The translations under genes were made by a program, and so were the position numbers. 44,632 nt of DNA from Streptococcus parasanguinis (GTDB taxonomy: Bacteria; Bacillota; Bacilli; Lactobacillales; Streptococcaceae), in the NCBI GenBank assembly GCA_905188195.1, contig CAJJKY010000017.1, positions 1-44,632 of the forward strand, read 5' to 3'. The notes below the pieces were generated by a model. The model was not told the DNA's origin and did not search any database. It saw only the letters and a list, made by a program, of their open reading frames with translations. Of the stretch, positions 1 to 6,901 are shown piece after piece. Position 1 is the first letter of the stretch. Every line of letters starts with the position of its first letter.

Positions 1-96
1 TTTCATCAGCTTTTACAGCCCTACTCAACTGTGCGGAGGTGGGACGACGAAATCAAATTCTAACGAATTACCGATTTCTGTCCCACTCTCATTTTC
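1..96 (-). repeat. Dispersed intergenic repeat, long form (copy 1)
   Basis: This 96-bp segment is an inverted copy, with about four differences, of positions 9731-9826. Related copies lie at 3832-3891 (short form) and from 44584 to the window end. On the minus strand it starts with the GAGAGTGGGACAGAAATCG arm seen in every copy. The window opens inside it, so its far end is not seen. It lies upstream of the Rpn gene and may also act as a terminator for a gene outside the window. Confidence 0.85.
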
Positions 97-111
97 TGCA
101 ATTTTTTCGAA

Positions 112-120
112 TGGTATAAG
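112..120 (+). promoter_or_regulatory. Candidate extended -10 promoter of the Rpn gene
   Basis: TGGTATAAG fits an extended -10 (TGn plus TATAAT-like) 37 bp before the chosen start. No clear -35 box is visible. Confidence 0.4.
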
Positions 121-157
121 TAAGGGGATTCCCTATACGAAATCATTGGAGGTTGCT

Positions 158-1228
158 ATGAAGAAACGACACGAGTATGTATCTCCCACCTTGGATTTAA
201 TGGCAAAAAAGATTTTTAGTCTGCCGGATGTGACAGCCAAATTCATACGCGAAGTATTGGATCTGCCAGTAGAGTCCGTTGAGATTTTAGAAGGAGACCA
301 GATCCATGAGCAGGGGTTTTTAGGAGATCTTCCTTTTGAAACATCCGTTGATGTGAGAGCAAGGCTAGATAGTGGTCTTGAAGTGATCATTGAGATTCAA
401 GTTTTGAAGCAAGAGTATTTCCTGAATCGTTTCCACTATTATTTAGCCAATCAACTGGTAGAAAATGTCCAACACAAGCGAAAGAAAGGAGCGACCCATT
501 CCATGTACCAGGAGCTGGAGCCAGTCTATGGGATTGCTATCCTGGAGCGAAGTATTTTTCCTCATTTAGATTCACCCGTCAATGTCTATGAAATGCGCCA
601 TACGGTAGATGGGACACCTCTTTATAGCTCTCGAAAGGATGGAGTAGCTCATAATATGTTAAAGGTTGCCTTTTTAGAGTTGGATAAGTATAATGAAAGT
701 AGAGATACGGAGTTGAATGCTCACTGGAGACAATGGCTTGAATTTTTTGGCAATCGCCCATTCAGTCATCAACCAGATCAAGTGATCGAGCAGGCAGAAT
801 CACTCCTGATCCCATCAAATTGGACAAGGGAGGAAAAAGAAATGATTGATGAACGAATTCGTATCAGAGAAAATTGGGAAATGAGCATGGATACCTTTCG
901 GAAAGAACAACTGGAAGCCGGTTTTCAGAAAGGGTTGAAACAAGGCTTGGAACAAGGTCTTGAACAGGGTCTCGAACAAGGACTCGAACAAGGTCTTGAA
1001 CAGGGTCTTGAACAGGGACTCGAACAAGGACTCGAGCGTGGTCTCGAACAGGGATTGGAACAAGGCAGACAAGAAGGTATGGAGTTGGGAGTTCAAGCTG
1101 GTCAGCAGTCTCTGATTCAAAAACTATCTTTGAAGGGAATGAGTATCGAGATGATTGCTAAAATGACGGATTTATCCTGCGAATCCATCAAAAAAATGTT
1201 GGCTACTGATTCGTCTAACGAGGAGTAG
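158..1228 (+). CDS. Rpn family recombination-promoting nuclease / PD-(D/E)XK nuclease family putative transposase
   Basis: The protein has 356 residues. The N-terminal two thirds resembles the PDDEXK_2/Rpn family, with a T-S-V-D-V-R...E-I-Q core strand pattern around residues 70-100 (D and E-x-Q as likely metal and catalytic residues), followed by the conserved YLANQL region. The C-terminal third is a helical tail of eleven tetrapeptide units (GLEQ, one GLKQ, one GLER) encoded at 932-1063. The ATG at 158 is chosen over an in-frame TTG at 146 because GGAGG at 148-152 sits 5 bp before it. Rpn proteins are DNases linked to recombination and phage defence. An internal start at 842 is reported separately. 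It stands alone between two terminator-like repeats. Confidence 0.85.
   Translation: MKKRHEYVSPTLDLMAKKIFSLPDVTAKFIREVLDLPVESVEILEGDQIHEQGFLGDLPFETSVDVRARLDSGLEVIIEIQVLKQEYFLNRFHYYLANQLVENVQHKRKKGATHSMYQELEPVYGIAILERSIFPHLDSPVNVYEMRHTVDGTPLYSSRKDGVAHNMLKVAFLELDKYNESRDTELNAHWRQWLEFFGNRPFSHQPDQVIEQAESLLIPSNWTREEKEMIDERIRIRENWEMSMDTFRKEQLEAGFQKGLKQGLEQGLEQGLEQGLEQGLEQGLEQGLEQGLERGLEQGLEQGRQEGMELGVQAGQQSLIQKLSLKGMSIEMIAKMTDLSCESIKKMLATDSSNEE
842..1228 (+). CDS. Predicted intragenic product of the Rpn gene (RpnS-like, 128 residues)
   Basis: Inside the Rpn frame, AAGGGAGG at 826-833 is followed after 8 bp by ATG at 842. This is a better ribosome binding site than many real ones in the window. It would make a 128-residue C-terminal product containing the whole GLEQ repeat tract and the end domain. 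For some Rpn proteins of other bacteria an intragenic C-terminal product is known to inhibit the full-length nuclease; applying that here is inference. The site could also be a chance purine run in a Glu/Lys-rich stretch. Confidence 0.5.
   Translation: MIDERIRIRENWEMSMDTFRKEQLEAGFQKGLKQGLEQGLEQGLEQGLEQGLEQGLEQGLEQGLERGLEQGLEQGRQEGMELGVQAGQQSLIQKLSLKGMSIEMIAKMTDLSCESIKKMLATDSSNEE
932..1063 (+). repeat. 12-bp tandem repeat encoding GLEQ units
   Basis: Eleven 12-bp units code for GLEQ, with one GLKQ and one GLER variant. Synonymous differences (GGTCTTGAACAG, GGACTCGAACAA and others) separate the units, but several are exact copies. Copy number could change in frame without disrupting the protein. 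Confidence 0.9.
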
Positions 1229-1365
1229 TAGCGAGAACAGAATTTTGGGATTGAGAATTGCCTTGCTGAGAAAAAAAATAGTTCTAAAATGGATTGTAAA
1301 GATCTCTGGGAGTCGTTTTTCTTGGATGTTGATCCTCTACAGATTTATACGGTTGTGATTTATTG

Positions 1366-1395
1366 AAGGTTGGAGACTTTTGTCCAACCTTTTTT
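1366..1395 (+). terminator. Rho-independent terminator after the Rpn gene
   Basis: The arms AAGGTTGGA and TCCAACCTT form a 9-bp stem with loop GACTTTTG, followed by a T run. It resembles the GAGGCTGGGAC...GTCC terminator repeats at 9886-9911 and 36951-36976. Confidence 0.7.
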
Positions 1396-1460
1396 CTCAT
1401 TCTTCTTGGCCCATCCTTAGTGAAATGGAATAAAAGTTTAAAATGTCCGAGTTGTAATAC

Positions 1461-1515
1461 TTGACATTACATTGTGATCCTGTATAATAGCTATTGTAAC
1501 AAAAAATCTTACAAC
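1461..1515 (+). promoter_or_regulatory. Promoter and putative operator of the FMN reductase gene
   Basis: A TTGACA -35 (1461-1466) and TATAAT -10 (1483-1488) are 16 bp apart. TTGTAA (1494-1499) and TTACAA (1509-1514) form an inverted pair over the start of transcription, and GTTGTAA also occurs at 1451-1457. The 15-mer TTACAACAAAAAGAG (1509-1523) recurs at 2920-2934 upstream of the dioxygenase gene. Confidence 0.7.
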
Positions 1516-1532
1516 AAAAAGAGGAAACAACT

Positions 1533-2072
1533 ATGAAAAACATTTTATTTATCGTCGGATCTCTTCGTCAAGGATCTTTTAACCACCAAATGGCTAAGAA
1601 AGCAGAAAGTCTTCTTGAAGGAAAAGCAACTGTGACTTACTTGGACTACAAGGACATCCCAATGATGAACCAAGATTTGGAAACACCAACCTTGCCTGCT
1701 GTGCAGGCAGCGCGTGATGCGGTTCTTGCTGCGGATGCCATCTGGATCTTCTCGCCAGTCTATAACTTTGCTATTCCAGGTGTAGTGAAAAACCTGATCG
1801 ACTGGCTTAGCCGTGCCCTTGACCTGTCAGAAACTCGTGGTCCATCTGCCCTTCAAGATAAGATCGTAACGGTTTCTTCAGTAGCCAATGCCGGACATGA
1901 GCCAATGTTTGCGGCATACCAAGCGCTTTTGCCATTCGTTCGAACTCAAGTAGTTGGAGAGTTCACTGGAACAACCGTAAACCCAGAAGCCTGGGGAACA
2001 GGTGAATTAATCTTGACGGACGAAGCAGTGGAAGGACTGGAAAAACAAGCACAAGCCTTATTAGAAGCATAA
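1533..2072 (+). CDS. NAD(P)H-dependent FMN reductase / quinone reductase family protein
   Basis: The 179-residue protein has the flavodoxin-like fold of the NADPH-dependent FMN reductase family. A phosphate-binding loop GSLRQGSFNHQMA lies at residues 9-21 and the signature PVYNFAIPGVVKNLIDWLSR near residues 77-96. It binds FMN and reduces flavins, quinones or azo compounds with NAD(P)H in the cytosol. Length is normal for the family. The RBS GAGG lies 7 bp before ATG. It has its own strong promoter and a terminator directly after the stop, so it is monocistronic. The promoter dyad and the 15-mer shared with the CatE-like gene suggest control by an electrophile/quinone-sensing repressor (inference). 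Confidence 0.88.
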   Translation: MKNILFIVGSLRQGSFNHQMAKKAESLLEGKATVTYLDYKDIPMMNQDLETPTLPAVQAARDAVLAADAIWIFSPVYNFAIPGVVKNLIDWLSRALDLSETRGPSALQDKIVTVSSVANAGHEPMFAAYQALLPFVRTQVVGEFTGTTVNPEAWGTGELILTDEAVEGLEKQAQALLEA

Positions 2073-2073
2073 G

Positions 2074-2103
2074 AAAAAGCTGAGATAGAAGTCTCAGCTT
2101 TTT
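2074..2103. terminator. Bidirectional terminator between convergent genes
   Basis: AAAAAGCTGAGA and TCTCAGCTTTTT form a 12-bp stem around the loop TAGAAG. A and T runs on either side let it serve both the FMN reductase and the convergent VIT gene. Confidence 0.85.
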
Positions 2104-2798
2104 TAGATACTAAAGAGTTGTCCAAAGAAGTAAGTCACACCCATGGTGAGAAGTCCAATGATGAGGTTACGAAGCATGGCCTGCTTGGTTGGTGCTTTTC
2201 CCAGTTTCGCACTGGTATAGCCAGTGAAGATCAAGGATAGTCCAACAACGAAGACCGTCACCGGAATGCGATAGGCAGTTGGAAAGAGAATAATAGAGAG
2301 CATTGGAGGAAGGGAACCAACCGAAAAAGCAAGGAAGCTAGATGCAGCAGCATGCCAAGGATTGGTAAACTCCTCGTATTCAATACCATATTTCTCTTCA
2401 ACCAGGGCTTTGAGGGGATGTTTTAGAAAGGCCCGTTCTGTCAAAATCTTTGCGGAAGTTTCGCATTCTCCATTTTGAAGATAAGCGTGGTAGAGAGATT
2501 CTCTCGCTAACTTTGGATCGCGATCCAACAAGGCTTGTTCGCGGTTCACAGCGGCTTCTTCCGTATCTTTTTGTGTGGAAACAGAGACATACTCACCTCC
2601 CGCCATCGAAAAGGCACCTGCCAGAATCGCTGATAAGCCAGAAAGAAAAATGATCCAGATGTTTGAGGTGGCACTGGCTACCCCGATAACCACCCCAGCA
2701 ATAGAAATGATCCCATCATTGGCCCCGAGAACAGCAGCTCTCAAGATATTCAAGCGGTCGTTAAATGATTCATCTACTCCATGTTTTGTTTCAGTCAT
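2103..2798 (-). CDS. VIT1/CCC1 family iron/manganese transporter
   Basis: This 231-residue integral membrane protein belongs to the VIT (CCC1) family. The typical N-terminal stretch RAAVLGANDGIISIAGVVIG at about residues 20-39 forms the first transmembrane helix with its Asp, followed by a second helix ending in the A-G-A-F-S-M-A-G-G-E-Y-V-S motif. A charged cytosolic region with Glu-rich helices (about residues 75-145, metal-binding in the family) and three further C-terminal helices follow. Family members export Fe(II) or Mn(II) from the cytosol, in exchange for protons in characterised cases. The start has AGGAGA 6 bp upstream on the minus strand. It sits between two genes that look redox-stress regulated. 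Confidence 0.9.
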   Translation of the reverse strand: MTETKHGVDESFNDRLNILRAAVLGANDGIISIAGVVIGVASATSNIWIIFLSGLSAILAGAFSMAGGEYVSVSTQKDTEEAAVNREQALLDRDPKLARESLYHAYLQNGECETSAKILTERAFLKHPLKALVEEKYGIEYEEFTNPWHAAASSFLAFSVGSLPPMLSIILFPTAYRIPVTVFVVGLSLIFTGYTSAKLGKAPTKQAMLRNLIIGLLTMGVTYFFGQLFSI

Positions 2799-2827
2799 AC
2801 TTGTCTCCTGATTTCTTATTTAGAATG

Positions 2828-2856
2828 ATTATAAATAAATCTCAAAAAGAAAGCAA
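2828..2856 (-). promoter_or_regulatory. Promoter of the VIT gene
   Basis: On the minus strand TATAAT (2828-2833) is preceded by TTGCTT (2851-2856) at a 17-bp spacing. Confidence 0.6.
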
Positions 2857-2913
2857 GCATTTTGACTCAAATGATAAAAGTTCGACAATTTAATGAAATA
2901 TGAGTTGTCATCT

Positions 2914-2959
2914 TTGATATTACAACAAAAAGAGATATAATGTAACATATATAGTTACA
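2914..2959 (+). promoter_or_regulatory. Promoter with perfect 6-7-6 dyad for the CatE-like gene
   Basis: A TTGATA -35 (2914-2919) and TATAAT -10 (2936-2941) are 16 bp apart. Starting on the last base of the -10 is the perfect inverted repeat TGTAAC-N7-GTTACA (2941-2959), where a repressor would block transcription initiation. The 15-mer TTACAACAAAAAGAG in the spacer (2920-2934) is identical to one upstream of the FMN reductase gene. Confidence 0.75.
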
Positions 2960-2977
2960 ATAAAAAGGAGAAGGAAT

Positions 2978-3829
2978 ATGGTATACGTCTATCGTAGCAA
3001 GATTCATTTAGCAGAAGTGGCCTTGAATGTGAGGGACTTAGCACGTCAAACCGGTTTTTTTACACAAATCCTTGGCCTTGAGATTCTGTCGCAATCGGAT
3101 CAGGAAGTGGTTTTAGGATCTGGGGGAAAAGCCTTGGTGCACCTAATTCAGACGAATCGTGAGGAAACAGTTAAGTCCAGTTATGGCCTTTACCATATGG
3201 CCATTTTGTTGCCATCTCGCGAGGATCTAGCAGATGTGTTTAAACACATTGCGGAGTTGAACGTTCCCTTTGTCGGGGCGGCTGATCATGGCTATAGTGA
3301 AGCTCTTTATCTGGAAGATCCAGAAGGAAATGGCATCGAACTCTACAGAGATAAGCCTGTCACTGACTGGGATATCCGGGAGGATGGCCGCATCATTGGG
3401 GTGACAGAGGAGCTCTCTGCGCAAGAAATTTATGACATGGGTCGTCAGGTGGATCCCTTTGTCATTGCTAGGGATACTCGAATGGGGCATATCCACTTAT
3501 CGGTCAAGGATAGCAAAGAAGCGTCGTCTTTCTATCAAACAGTTTTGGATCTAGACGATAAGTTTACCATTCCATCTGCCAGCTGGATTGCTTCAGGAGA
3601 CTACCACCATCATTTAGCGGTCAATGAATGGGGTGGCAAGCACTTAGCCAACCGTGAAAAAGAACTGCCTGGCCTTGCCTACTATGTGGTAGAAGTAGCA
3701 AGCAAGGATGACTTGGTTGCCATAGCAGAAAGGGCAAAAGGAAATGGGGCTCCTGTCAGCTGGGTGACCTCTAGTGAGTTGATGTTTCAAGATCCTGATG
3801 GTATTGTAACGAGAGTAAGAAAAGGATAA
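2978..3829 (+). CDS. VOC family ring-cleavage dioxygenase, CatE-like
   Basis: The 283-residue protein has two vicinal-oxygen-chelate modules (about residues 8-125 and 165-280), the size and layout of CatE/MhqO-type extradiol dioxygenases. These cleave catechol- or hydroquinone-type compounds using a bound divalent metal. Likely ligands in the second module are the His in MGHIHLSV and the His run in DYHHHLAVN. The final DPDG segment reads V-T-R where active enzymes often carry a Glu, so the third ligand is uncertain. The RBS AAGGAGAAGG lies directly upstream. Promoter similarity to the FMN reductase gene suggests a joint quinone-detoxification response. It could also be annotated simply as glyoxalase/bleomycin resistance protein. 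Confidence 0.82.
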   Translation: MVYVYRSKIHLAEVALNVRDLARQTGFFTQILGLEILSQSDQEVVLGSGGKALVHLIQTNREETVKSSYGLYHMAILLPSREDLADVFKHIAELNVPFVGAADHGYSEALYLEDPEGNGIELYRDKPVTDWDIREDGRIIGVTEELSAQEIYDMGRQVDPFVIARDTRMGHIHLSVKDSKEASSFYQTVLDLDDKFTIPSASWIASGDYHHHLAVNEWGGKHLANREKELPGLAYYVVEVASKDDLVAIAERAKGNGAPVSWVTSSELMFQDPDGIVTRVRKG

Positions 3830-3831
3830 GA

Positions 3832-3891
3832 AAAGAGAGTGGGACAGAAATCGGTCATTCGTTAGAATTCGATTTCTGTCCCACTCTCTTT
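3832..3891. terminator. 22-bp perfect hairpin, short form of the dispersed repeat
   Basis: Two perfectly complementary 22-bp arms (3832-3853 and 3870-3891, containing GAGAGTGGGACAGAAATCG) flank a 16-bp loop between convergent genes. Flanking A and T runs make it a likely bidirectional terminator. The loop and left arm match the copies at 1-96, 9731-9826 and 44584-44632. Here the right arm is exactly complementary, whereas the long copies diverge after CGATTTCG. Confidence 0.85.
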
Positions 3892-3902
3892 GATAAAAAA
3901 AG

Positions 3903-5297
3903 TTAGTTCGTTTCATTTTCTTTTCCCACAACCCAAAATAAGAGAAGGAGTTGGAAGATGGCCAAGGCGAATAAGACCATGAAACCGTTGCGACTGCCTT
4001 TAGCAGTGGCTTGGGTAAAGTCCATCTTTTGATTGGCTTGGCTCATGGCAACGATCAAGGAAGCCAGGGTTGTTCCAACAGCACCAGCAAATTGTTGCAA
4101 GGTATTAAAGATCGCGTTGGCATCGGGTTGCTCTTCCAGAGAGAGTTGTTTTTGTCCATTGGTCATGATATTGCCGAAGGCAAGCCCCATACCGGTCATG
4201 AAGATCATGTAAAAGATGAGGACCAAGCTATTTGATAGCTTCAGGGCGAAAAGGGTGAAGTGAAAATGAGCTAGAAGGATGAGAGCAGCTCCAAGGAGAA
4301 TCGGTTTTCGGGCCCCCAGTTTATCTAGAATCAGACCGGAAAAGGGAGCGAAACCAGCTCCAATGATGGCCCCTGGAAGCAGCATCAAAGCTGCAAGCGT
4401 AGTGCTGGAGTGGTTGACCAATTGGATATAATTCGGCAAGAGGAAACTCAAGGCAAGGGAACCCAATTGGAAGGTGAAAAAGGCTAAAATGTGACCAGTG
4501 AGAAGAGGATTCTTTAAGATAGCCAGGTTGATAATAGGAGTTTCCAACTGATTAGATCGCCACACCAAGAGGACTAGTCCCAAGATCCCGATCACTAGCC
4601 AACCAAGTACGGAGAAACTCAAGAAAGGATGATCTGCCAGGCCGTGAATGCCTAGAATCAAACCGACGAATAAGGCAATAATAGAAAAGAGGCTCACCAC
4701 ATCAAGAGATTCCCGCTTGACCTTACTCATCTGCTCAATGGAGCGAAGCCCTGCAACTAGCGAAGCCAGAAGGATCGGGAATTGAACTAAAAAGATGGAC
4801 CGCCAACCGAAGCTAGCTGTTAAGAGTCCCCCGACAGTAGGCCCAATAGCGGGTGCAATGGCTGTAATCAAGGTCCCCACTCCCATCATGAGACCGATCT
4901 TACGTTTTGGAACCTGCTCTAAAATGATATTAAACATCAGAGGGAGGGCAAAACCAACCCCCATTCCTTGGACCAATCGCCCCAGGACCACAAAGCCAAA
5001 ATTTGGAGCTAAGAAGTCGATAAGAACCCCTAAAACAGATAGGAGATTTCCAACTAAAAAGATGGACTTCATTTTAAAGGAACGCTTGAGATAAGCAGAT
5101 AAGGGGACCACACAGGCAACCACTAGAAGATAGATGGTAGTAACCCACTGGACTGTTGCGGTGTTGATCTCAAATTCCTTCATCAATATTGGAAAGGTGA
5201 TGTTCATGGCAGTTTCTCCAGCCACCCCGCAAAAGGACAGGATCCCTGTCGCAAAGATCGCGAACAAGACCTTGGCTGAAATTTTTTCTTGTGACAT
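3903..5297 (-). CDS. MFS transporter, DHA2 (EmrB/QacA-like) multidrug exporter
   Basis: The 464-residue protein has the 14-helix pattern of the drug:H+ antiporter-2 family. Family hallmarks are visible: W-V-T-T-I-Y-L-L near helix 2, the motif LGRLVQGMGVGFALPLMFNI, and the antiporter motif GPTVGGLL around helix 5. It should export cationic drugs or biocides across the membrane in exchange for protons. The start at 5297 is preferred over an ATG at 5330 because AGGAGG (5310-5315) lies between them. It is transcribed divergently from the EIIC-like gene. A perfect palindrome at the promoter predicts ligand-responsive repression, but no regulator gene is adjacent. Confidence 0.88.
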   Translation of the reverse strand: MSQEKISAKVLFAIFATGILSFCGVAGETAMNITFPILMKEFEINTATVQWVTTIYLLVVACVVPLSAYLKRSFKMKSIFLVGNLLSVLGVLIDFLAPNFGFVVLGRLVQGMGVGFALPLMFNIILEQVPKRKIGLMMGVGTLITAIAPAIGPTVGGLLTASFGWRSIFLVQFPILLASLVAGLRSIEQMSKVKRESLDVVSLFSIIALFVGLILGIHGLADHPFLSFSVLGWLVIGILGLVLLVWRSNQLETPIINLAILKNPLLTGHILAFFTFQLGSLALSFLLPNYIQLVNHSSTTLAALMLLPGAIIGAGFAPFSGLILDKLGARKPILLGAALILLAHFHFTLFALKLSNSLVLIFYMIFMTGMGLAFGNIMTNGQKQLSLEEQPDANAIFNTLQQFAGAVGTTLASLIVAMSQANQKMDFTQATAKGSRNGFMVLFALAIFQLLLLFWVVGKENETN

Positions 5298-5388
5298 AGA
5301 CGTCTGATTCCTCCTAAATCTTTCTATCATGTTGTAAAAATGGTCTGAAAATCCATCGTAGCGATCTCATTTCCCGTCAAATCCAATT

Positions 5389-5402
5389 GCTATGAGCATA
5401 GC
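5389..5402 (-). promoter_or_regulatory. Small hairpin in the MFS gene leader
   Basis: GCTATG-AG-CATAGC forms an inverted repeat in the roughly 140-base untranslated leader of the MFS gene. It may only be DNA symmetry, since the loop is very small. Confidence 0.3.
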
Positions 5403-5429
5403 AGGACCGACGTTAACCTGATTCATCGT

Positions 5430-5475
5430 TTTGTTAGCTAACAAATAGTATAGTGGAAATGAAGACCCCTGTCAA
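5430..5475 (-). promoter_or_regulatory. MFS gene promoter with overlapping palindromic operator
   Basis: On the minus strand TTGACA (5470-5475) and TATACT (5448-5453) are 16 bp apart, a near-consensus promoter. TTTGTTAGCTAACAAA (5430-5445) is a perfect 16-bp palindrome at the expected transcription start. This is a classic position for a MarR- or TetR-type repressor. The binding protein is not in the window's neighbourhood. Confidence 0.75.
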
Positions 5476-5557
5476 AGAGTTTTTCAAAAATTATGAAAAT
5501 TTTAAAAGTATTCTCAACAGATGGTAAGTTTCCAATGAAAGGGATTGCTCACCAGTA

Positions 5558-5566
5558 TGATATAAT
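5558..5566 (+). promoter_or_regulatory. Extended -10 promoter of the EIIC-like operon
   Basis: TGATATAAT matches the extended -10 consensus, with no clear -35 box. It lies about 40 bp before the start at 5609. Confidence 0.55.
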
Positions 5567-5608
5567 AAGAAGAAAGCAAGCAACGTGAACACACCAATAG
5601 GGGGCGCC

Positions 5609-6901
5609 ATGACCAAGTATTTAGTCCAGAAGTTTTTCTGGTTACGAGAAAAAAGTTTGATTCAAATATCCCAGAAAACCCTGGTTTCCTTATTTCCTTT
5701 TTTCTTATTTTCAGGAATCATTCGAGTGATTGCCTTATCGGTCTTTTCCGATCGAGGCTATATCCATCAGCTCTTTTCGATGGATAGTTGGTTGCCATGG
5801 GATCAAGCTATCAGCCAGGTTCTTATTAATTTTTCCAACTTTCTAGGAGGTCTAGCAGGGCCTTTAGCAACCTACTTCGCTGGGAAATATACAGCTGGGC
5901 ACTACGGTCGAAGTACGGGGACAGCTGGTGTCACTGCTCTTTTGGTTAGCTTGATTGTAGGGTCTCAGGAATTGTTGGTGGGACCACTTAATGATGGGCA
6001 ACTGACGCGAATTAACTTACATGCGACGACCAATATTGTTTTGGCCATCTTTTTAGGTTACCTAATCGGACAGATCTTCCGCCTTTCTAAGGCTAGTGAT
6101 GACCAGATCGTGGACAAGGACTTCATTTATCAGCCCAAGACGGTACGGCCTATTTTCTTGTCCTTGGTTCTAGGGGTTGGCCTGAATATTCTCCTCCTTC
6201 TAGGCAATCAGTACCGTGTTTTTCAAACGATTGGGCAATTCTTTAGTTCTTTAACTGTTAACAGTCATCACCTTTTACCCACCTTTGTCATGGGGCTCTT
6301 CAGTGGCCTATCTGCTTGGGTTGGAAATAGTCAAGCCTTTACCTTGAACTCGATTGTGGATGACAGTTTTGCTTTAGAAAATCTGACCTATGCGGTGACG
6401 AAACATACAACGACAGGCATTCCTCATCTCTATACCTTGACGAACTTGTATCGCAGTTTTGGCCTGGTGGCTGGTGTTGGTGCAGTTCTAGCCTTATTGG
6501 TAGCGATCTTGCTGGTTTCGCGAAGTCAAAAGGACAAGAAAGTGAGTCTCCTCAGTATTTTTCCAAGTCTCTTTAACAATGGGGCTTCTTTCATGGTAGG
6601 AATACCAGTCCTTCTCAATCTTCTATATCTGATTCCCTTCTTATTGATTCCTTTGGTGAATATGGGGATTGCAGCGGTAGCCTTGTGCTTCAAACTGATG
6701 CCAGCGGCTGTCTATCCAGTGCCAGATGGGACTCCGAGCCTTCTCTATGCCTTTATTGGAAGCGGAGGAAGTCTGAGAGCTTTAGTTGTCAGCATTCTTT
6801 GTTTTGCCATCGACGTGCTCCTTTATCTACCATTCGTCCATATGGGAAATCGTATCCGAAAAGATCTAAAAGTGAAAGGAGAAAGCGATGAAAGTCTCTA
6901 A
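5609..6901 (+). CDS. PTS EIIC-like permease (lactose/cellobiose-type membrane domain, stand-alone)
   Basis: The 430-residue polytopic membrane protein resembles the EIIC domain of sugar phosphotransferase systems: an early helix with LFPFFLFSGIIRV, a G-G-L-A-G-P-L-A-T-Y-F-A-G-K segment, and a C-terminal P-A-A-V-Y-P-V-P-D-G-T-P loop. No EIIA or EIIB gene or domain is nearby, so sugar phosphorylation would need partners encoded elsewhere, or it has another role. ATG 5609 with GGGGG just upstream is preferred over GTG 5585. It overlaps the following hydrolase by 14 bp, so the two are probably made together. Confidence 0.68.
   Translation: MTKYLVQKFFWLREKSLIQISQKTLVSLFPFFLFSGIIRVIALSVFSDRGYIHQLFSMDSWLPWDQAISQVLINFSNFLGGLAGPLATYFAGKYTAGHYGRSTGTAGVTALLVSLIVGSQELLVGPLNDGQLTRINLHATTNIVLAIFLGYLIGQIFRLSKASDDQIVDKDFIYQPKTVRPIFLSLVLGVGLNILLLLGNQYRVFQTIGQFFSSLTVNSHHLLPTFVMGLFSGLSAWVGNSQAFTLNSIVDDSFALENLTYAVTKHTTTGIPHLYTLTNLYRSFGLVAGVGAVLALLVAILLVSRSQKDKKVSLLSIFPSLFNNGASFMVGIPVLLNLLYLIPFLLIPLVNMGIAAVALCFKLMPAAVYPVPDGTPSLLYAFIGSGGSLRALVVSILCFAIDVLLYLPFVHMGNRIRKDLKVKGESDESL

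Larger units (their letters stand above)
1229..1532. other. Intergenic region with terminator and promoter
   Basis: These 304 bp hold no supported gene. Visible are a terminator-like hairpin at 1366-1395 and the promoter and dyad of the next gene (1461-1515). The first 130 bp show nothing recognisable. Confidence 0.6.

Noticed and set aside
815..1120. Long open frame on the minus strand opposite the Rpn repeat tract
   Set aside because: It only mirrors the GLEQ-coding tandem repeat, giving a FESLF-type low-complexity product, and has no ribosome binding site or promoter.
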